Shown here: positions 62,702 to 64,000 of the stretch, in pieces
Numbering within the stretch: the stretch's first letter is position 1
Layout of the letters: each line of letters opens with the position of its first letter
Assembly (NCBI GenBank): GCA_023399375.1
Contig: JAEWPX010000110.1
Span: forward strand, 76,127 to 140,126
Length of the DNA stretch: 64,000 bases
Source: Pseudomonadota bacterium
Lineage (GTDB): Bacteria > Desulfobacterota > Desulfovibrionia > Desulfovibrionales > Desulfovibrionaceae
Reading direction: 5' to 3'
Program-made: the position numbers and the translations under genes
Notes under the pieces: generated by a model
Told to the model about the DNA's origin: nothing
The model's input: only the letters and a program-made list of their open reading frames with translations
Database searches by the model: none

Positions 62702-63865
62702 TTGAACATCCTGACCATTCCCCTGCGCAACCTGCGGCGCAAACTCCTGCGCACGCTGCTGATGGTCGCGGTCTTCTCCATCGGCGTGGCCTCGGTGACC
62801 GCCCTGCTCGAACTCTCCAAAGCCGTGGGCGAAAGCCTGGAGGAGAAGCTCGCCGCCTACGGGGCCAACATCCTGGTCGCGCCCCGCGCCGAAACCCTCT
62901 CCGTGAGCTACGGCGGCATGGCGCTCGGCGACGTGTCCGTGGACATCCGCTCCCTGGCCGAAGACAAGACGCTCGCGGCCATAACCGGCATCCACCACAA
63001 GGACCGCATAAGCGCCGTGGCCCCGAAATTCGCCCTGCTGACCAAGGTGCGCGACACGCCCGTCGGTGTGATCGGCGTGGATTTCGATCAGGAACTGCGC
63101 ATCAAGAGCTACTGGCACGCCGCGATCGGGCAACTGACGCCGGGCGACGGGCAGGTGCTCGCCGGCACGGAAGCGGCCACGCGCCTACAGCTTGTCCCCG
63201 GCGCACAGGTGGACGTCTCGGGAACGCCTTTCACCGTGGCCGGCGTACTCGGTCCCACGGGCTCGGGCGACGACGCCATGCTCTTTGCCGACCTGCACGC
63301 CCTGCAACGCGCTGCCGGACAGGAGAACCGGGTGCATTTCGTGGAAGTGGCCGCGCTGTGCTCGGGCTGCCCCATTGACGAAATCACGGCCCAGCTTGCC
63401 GCCGCCCTGCCCGGCACCGACGTCAAGGCCATGGGGCAGGTGGTCAAAAGCCGCATGATGACCGTGGATTTCGTCAAACGCCTGGCCCTTGCCGTCTCCG
63501 GCGTCATCCTGCTCACGGCCTGCGTCATGATCGGGCTGTCGGTCTTTTCCTCGGTCAACGAGCGAAAAAACGAAATCGGCCTGCTGCGTGCCTTGGGCTA
63601 CTCCAAGTCCGCCATCTTCACGCTCATGAGCCTCGAAGGCATAAGCCTCGGTTTGCTGGCGGCAATATTCGGCCAGATCGCCGGTTATTTCGGAAGCTTC
63701 AAGCTCATGGCCCTGCTCGACCTCGGCGCGGCCGCGCCCGTGTTCCTCCCGGCCCAGTTCGCGGCCGTGTTCGCGGCCGTGGCCCTGCTCTCGGCCCTGG
63801 CCTCACTGCCGCCGGCGCTTTCCGCCGCACGCATCGAACCCTCCCAGGCCCTGGTCATGTTGTAG
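62702..63865 (+). CDS. FtsX-like ABC transporter permease (Cj1661/Cj1662-like)
   Basis: 387 residues from a TTG at 62702, with GCAAGGAGC about 10 nt upstream. FtsX/MacB-type permease: N-terminal TM (about 17-35), large extracytoplasmic domain (40-255), then three TMs at the C-terminus around SSVNERKNEIGLLRALGYSKSAIFTLMSLEG (the ATPase-coupling signature). Cys220-x2-Cys223 (CSGCP) lies in the outer domain. The complete gene ends before the poly-G tract; the ATPase and second permease expected next are not visible. Confidence 0.9.
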   Translation: MNILTIPLRNLRRKLLRTLLMVAVFSIGVASVTALLELSKAVGESLEEKLAAYGANILVAPRAETLSVSYGGMALGDVSVDIRSLAEDKTLAAITGIHHKDRISAVAPKFALLTKVRDTPVGVIGVDFDQELRIKSYWHAAIGQLTPGDGQVLAGTEAATRLQLVPGAQVDVSGTPFTVAGVLGPTGSGDDAMLFADLHALQRAAGQENRVHFVEVAALCSGCPIDEITAQLAAALPGTDVKAMGQVVKSRMMTVDFVKRLALAVSGVILLTACVMIGLSVFSSVNERKNEIGLLRALGYSKSAIFTLMSLEGISLGLLAAIFGQIAGYFGSFKLMALLDLGAAAPVFLPAQFAAVFAAVALLSALASLPPALSAARIEPSQALVML

Positions 63866-63919
63866 TGGTGATGCGGGGTGGGGAGAGGGAGTGGGAGGGG
63901 GATGAAGAAATGCCTCCGG

Positions 63920-64000
<81 letters not shown>

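Overview
The window is a GC-rich, gene-dense chromosomal stretch of a Deltaproteobacterium, most likely a member of the Desulfovibrionaceae (Solidesulfovibrio/Desulfovibrio type). That placement is inferred from the flhF-flhG-fliA-cheY-fliL flagellar order, a YedF-type TusA/DsrE selenium-metabolism protein, a DsrE/F/H-like protein, a DUF4390 protein, several small proteins of the kind seen in this group, and many large sensory proteins. I see no prophage, transposase, integrase or CRISPR array. The last 80 bases are a pure G run that looks like a sequencing or assembly artefact, so real sequence ends near 63920.

Layout. 1-5310: distal part of a flagellar/chemotaxis operon (flhF 3' end, flhG, fliA, cheY, fliL, three less-known proteins including a FliK-like one). 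5364-9136: a UbiD-type decarboxylase, DNA glycosylase Tag, a DUF488 protein, small proteins and a methyltransferase. 9189-17616: uvrC (minus), a TIGR00725 protein, a HIT protein, a LapA-domain protein, mutS, lysA, a lone SGNH hydrolase and a cupin. 17740-21798: an amphi-Trp protein, an FMN enzyme with a four-Cys N-terminus, an EF-hand/LysM lipoprotein, a TPR protein carrying eleven 11-residue tandem repeats, and a pseudo-receiver. 21809-31252 (mostly minus): a second LysA-like PLP enzyme, an anion permease, a periplasmic beta-carbonic anhydrase, exonuclease III, two HD-GYP response regulators, a phosphoesterase, a 5-formyl-THF cyclo-ligase and a YfiH-type protein. 31245-45613: an SDR-like epimerase, DUF4390, rlmH, rsmG, fabD, argS, a SPOR protein, pyruvoyl arginine decarboxylase, nth, a fused membrane/spermidine-synthase-like protein, yedF, a Cys-rich PAS histidine kinase, a pseudouridine synthase and a DsrE-like protein. 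45684-51963: lolA, ftsK, efp, aroQ, engB, a small protein and uppP. 52037-55354: a CAU tRNA with a strong terminator, then three consecutive DUF459-type SGNH hydrolases. 55455-63865: a large hybrid kinase, a ZraS/ZraR-type two-component system, and divergently the start of a DUF2318/ABC-permease operon.

The most interesting candidate system is at the right end. The ZraSR-like pair has a His/Met/Cys-rich sensor insert and a sigma-54 activator. It faces a DUF2318-FtsX permease operon preceded by a near-consensus sigma-54 promoter (62054-62070) and an upstream dyad (61863-61901). This reads as a metal-sensing circuit controlling a Cj1660/Cj1661-like (P19/Fet-associated) metal or redox transport system. 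Other points are the DUF459 triplet and a dispersed palindromic repeat with compensatory stem changes. One copy of that repeat appears to encode part of the LolA signal peptide, and another may lie at the artefactual contig end.
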